A stretch of DNA of 64,000 nucleotides. Origin: Veillonella sp. T11011-6 (GTDB taxonomy: Bacteria > Bacillota > Negativicutes > Veillonellales > Veillonellaceae). Below, one piece after another: positions 62,848 to 64,000 of this stretch (position 1 is the first letter of the stretch; each line of letters starts with the position of its first letter). Below the pieces are notes generated by a model. It was given only the letters and a program-made list of their open reading frames with translations, was not told where the DNA came from and did not search any database. The DNA lies in contig NZ_PPCW01000005.1 in assembly GCF_002959755.1 (NCBI RefSeq), forward strand, positions 124,001 to 188,000, in the 5' to 3' direction. Made by a program: the position numbers and the translations under genes.

Positions 62848-62884
62848 AAAAGGCTATTCGAAGTATCTTCGAATAGCCTTTTGT
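62848..62884 (+). terminator. Terminator after mmuM
   Basis: A 16-bp stem (62848-62863 with 62867-62882), loop TAT, flanking A- and T-runs. Confidence 0.92.
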
Positions 62885-62893
62885 TATATAGAG

Positions 62894-62942
62894 TTAAGAT
62901 ATGAGACATAAGATATAAAATATAAGATATAAGATATAAGAT
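62894..62942. repeat. Degenerate 7-bp tandem repeat (ATAAGAT type)
   Basis: Seven heptamers in phase: TTAAGAT, ATGAGAC, ATAAGAT, ATAAAAT, then three perfect ATAAGAT copies (62922-62942). Lies between the mmuM terminator and the tRNA terminator. Same unit length as the AGCTGAT array at 26.6 kb but another sequence. Confidence 0.85.
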
Positions 62943-63000
62943 AATATATTATTTTGAAAGTATAAAAGAGGAGATAAGTATTGCCTCTCTTTAGAGAAAT

Positions 63001-63028
63001 AAAAAAGCAGTGCATAAGCACTGCTTTT
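63001..63028 (-). terminator. Terminator of tRNA-Ser
   Basis: AAAAGCAGTGC (63003-63013) with GCACTGCTTTT (63018-63028); the A-run on the left provides the minus-strand T-run. Confidence 0.9.
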
Positions 63029-63032
63029 ACTA

Positions 63033-63123
63033 TGGCGGAGAGACAGGGATTTGAACCCTGGGTACGGGATAACCGCACACATGATTTCCAATCATGCTCC
63101 TTCAGCCGCTCGGACACCTCTCC
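63033..63123 (-). tRNA. tRNA-Ser (anticodon GGA)
   Basis: Minus strand, 91 nt. Acceptor GGAGAGG/...CTCTCC with discriminator G and encoded CCA end (TGG at 63033-63035 on +). D-arm GTCCGAGCGGC, anticodon stem-loop CATGATT-GGA-AATCATG, an extended serine-type variable arm (TGCGGTTATCCCGTA), and T-arm CAGGGTTCAAATCCCTG. The long variable arm and GGA anticodon make the serine assignment firm; it reads UCC and UCU. Confidence 0.97.
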
Positions 63124-63217
63124 ATGTATTCTGTTGTGTAACAGGTACTTGTATAGTATATTAGATAGGAGTTTAGATGTCAAGAAAATTTTTGATGGAG
63201 TATAGTATTTTCGATAG

Positions 63218-64000
63218 CTATTTATTGTGTTTATAGATATCTACCTCTGCATTGCTTTCAATACATGTCCATTCTGATTTATTTAGACTATTAGGAAACT
63301 GATCAGAATCTGTTAATAAATAGATGGCGGTATTGGAAGGTAATTCGTTAGCATAAGCTAAGGGCATGATTTTTTTTGCATCCCATGATAAACTCATAGG
63401 ATTTATAGAATTGTCTCGGGTTGCTTCCAATTTATAAATTGTGTGATTGCTATAGTACGTAGTTGATACACGATAATCATGACGCGCACTGATAATCATT
63501 GCATTATCGGAAATAGTATTGAGGATGTATTGACTGGTAATAACAGACGATGCATGATTCATTAGTGGCATCGCTACTGTATAGGTTAATATACCATATA
63601 ACATTACAGTTAATATTGCTGCTTTCCGAATGAAACGATAATGTGGTTTACATAGTATCGCTATAAGTATTGTCATAGGTGCAAGAGCTGGGAAGGTATA
63701 TGTTGTATACTTAGTAGCCATACAAGTAAAAAATATAAGTACAGTTAAGGCCCATATACCTAAAAAGATGGTGAAGGGGGTTATATGATTGTGTTTATGT
63801 AAGCGCTTTCTTTGTGTATAAAGCTTATAGGATATAATAAAAGACCATGGGAATAGGGCGATGAGTGTTACAATAATGTAGTAATACCATACATTGAATT
63901 GGGGATGTTCTGACACAGTAGCACGTAACCAGTTATGGACTCCCAAAAATACATTGATGAAATCACTACCATGCATTGTATACATATAGATATACCAACT
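63218..64000 (-). CDS. ArnT/PMT-type membrane glycosyltransferase, C-terminal part
   Basis: The frame stays open from the stop near 63218 to the right edge (residues S-W-Y-I-Y precede the first visible ATG), so the N-terminal half of the gene lies outside. About 260 residues: H-G-S-D-F-I-N-V-F-L-G-V-H-N-W-L-R-A near the start, a set of at least four membrane helices, and a C-terminal soluble domain. W-Y-x-x-M ... D-F-x-x-x-F-L-G-x-H-N and R-A-T-V-S-E-H-P are features of the GT83/ArnT-like family that glycosylates lipid A or related lipids, which fits a diderm cell. Donor and acceptor not deducible. Confidence 0.75.
   Translation of the reverse strand, partial: SWYIYMYTMHGSDFINVFLGVHNWLRATVSEHPQFNVWYYYIIVTLIALFPWSFIISYKLYTQRKRLHKHNHITPFTIFLGIWALTVLIFFTCMATKYTTYTFPALAPMTILIAILCKPHYRFIRKAAILTVMLYGILTYTVAMPLMNHASSVITSQYILNTISDNAMIISARHDYRVSTTYYSNHTIYKLEATRDNSINPMSLSWDAKKIMPLAYANELPSNTAIYLLTDSDQFPNSLNKSEWTCIESNAEVDIYKHNK

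Overview
The window reads as chromosomal DNA of a low-GC, anaerobic, diderm Firmicute of the Negativicutes, most probably a Veillonella. The reasons are as follows. GC content looks low (about 40 percent by eye). Signals are Firmicute-like: strong AGGAGG ribosome-binding sites, a glmS ribozyme and TPP riboswitches. Proteins of a diderm envelope are also present: a beta-helical autotransporter-passenger-like protein and an ArnT/PMT-type membrane glycosyltransferase. Anaerobe traits include rubrerythrin, many Fe-S and radical-SAM proteins, selenium-trait genes and molybdate uptake. The species call is inference; no rRNA lies in the window. I see no insertion sequence, prophage or CRISPR array.

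Layout. 1-9.3 kb: amino-sugar and c-di-AMP region (3' end of cdaR, FAD dehydrogenase, glmM, a TPR-like orphan, a secreted beta-helix protein on the minus strand, then the glmS ribozyme and glmS). 9.3-16.9 kb: trpS, a complete polar amino-acid ABC transporter, an exported protein of unknown role, a universal stress protein, an ArsR regulator and an AEC carrier. 17.2-19.5 kb: molybdate transporter modABC. 19.6-24.0 kb: thiamine salvage, with divergent TPP riboswitches controlling a CytX-type permease and thiW-thiD-thiM/E. 24.2-27.7 kb: rubrerythrin, DUF951, then selD-yedF-DUF3343. 27.8-32.4 kb: nitroreductase, ychF, and the meso-DAP genes ddh and dapL.

32.7-35.3 kb is the most accessory-looking stretch. 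A PD-(D/E)XK-type nuclease and a complete beta-CASP metallo-beta-lactamase nuclease form a tight gene pair. Just downstream lies a candidate type I toxin-antitoxin locus: a 25-residue membrane peptide with a convergent antisense RNA. 35.4-37.7 kb: a drug-efflux MFS protein and rpsF-ssb-rpsR with an S6:S18 leader. 38.0-40.5 kb: an unusual three-gene unit of a Tat-exported ModA-like binding protein, a NapH-like polyferredoxin and a NifB-like radical SAM enzyme, with no nitrogenase genes nearby. 40.5-43.1 kb: a second selenium cluster (cysteine desulfurase family protein, YedE, DUF3343). 43.2-45.7 kb: a MerR regulator divergent from a DXS-like enzyme behind a 19-bp-spacer promoter.

46-64 kb: an exported protein, trmB, an FtsW/RodA protein, a uracil permease, nfeD-floA, a protein built from five helix-turn-helix units, a TSUP-like carrier, a uracil-DNA-glycosylase-family protein, an MFS carrier, pepT, an OPT transporter, an orphan amino-acid-binding lipoprotein, homocysteine methyltransferase, tRNA-Ser(GGA) and the C-terminal part of a glycosyltransferase.

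How the genes fit together. GlmM and GlmS supply UDP-GlcNAc precursors, and Ddh and DapL supply meso-DAP for the wall. Peptide and amino-acid import (OPT, PepT, ABC) suits an amino-acid- and lactate-using oral or gut anaerobe. Molybdate uptake, SelD/YedF/YedE/DUF3343 and Fe-S maturation together point to Mo/Se/Fe-S enzyme assembly. The type I toxin locus, the nuclease pair and the NifB-like unit are the best candidates for something undescribed.
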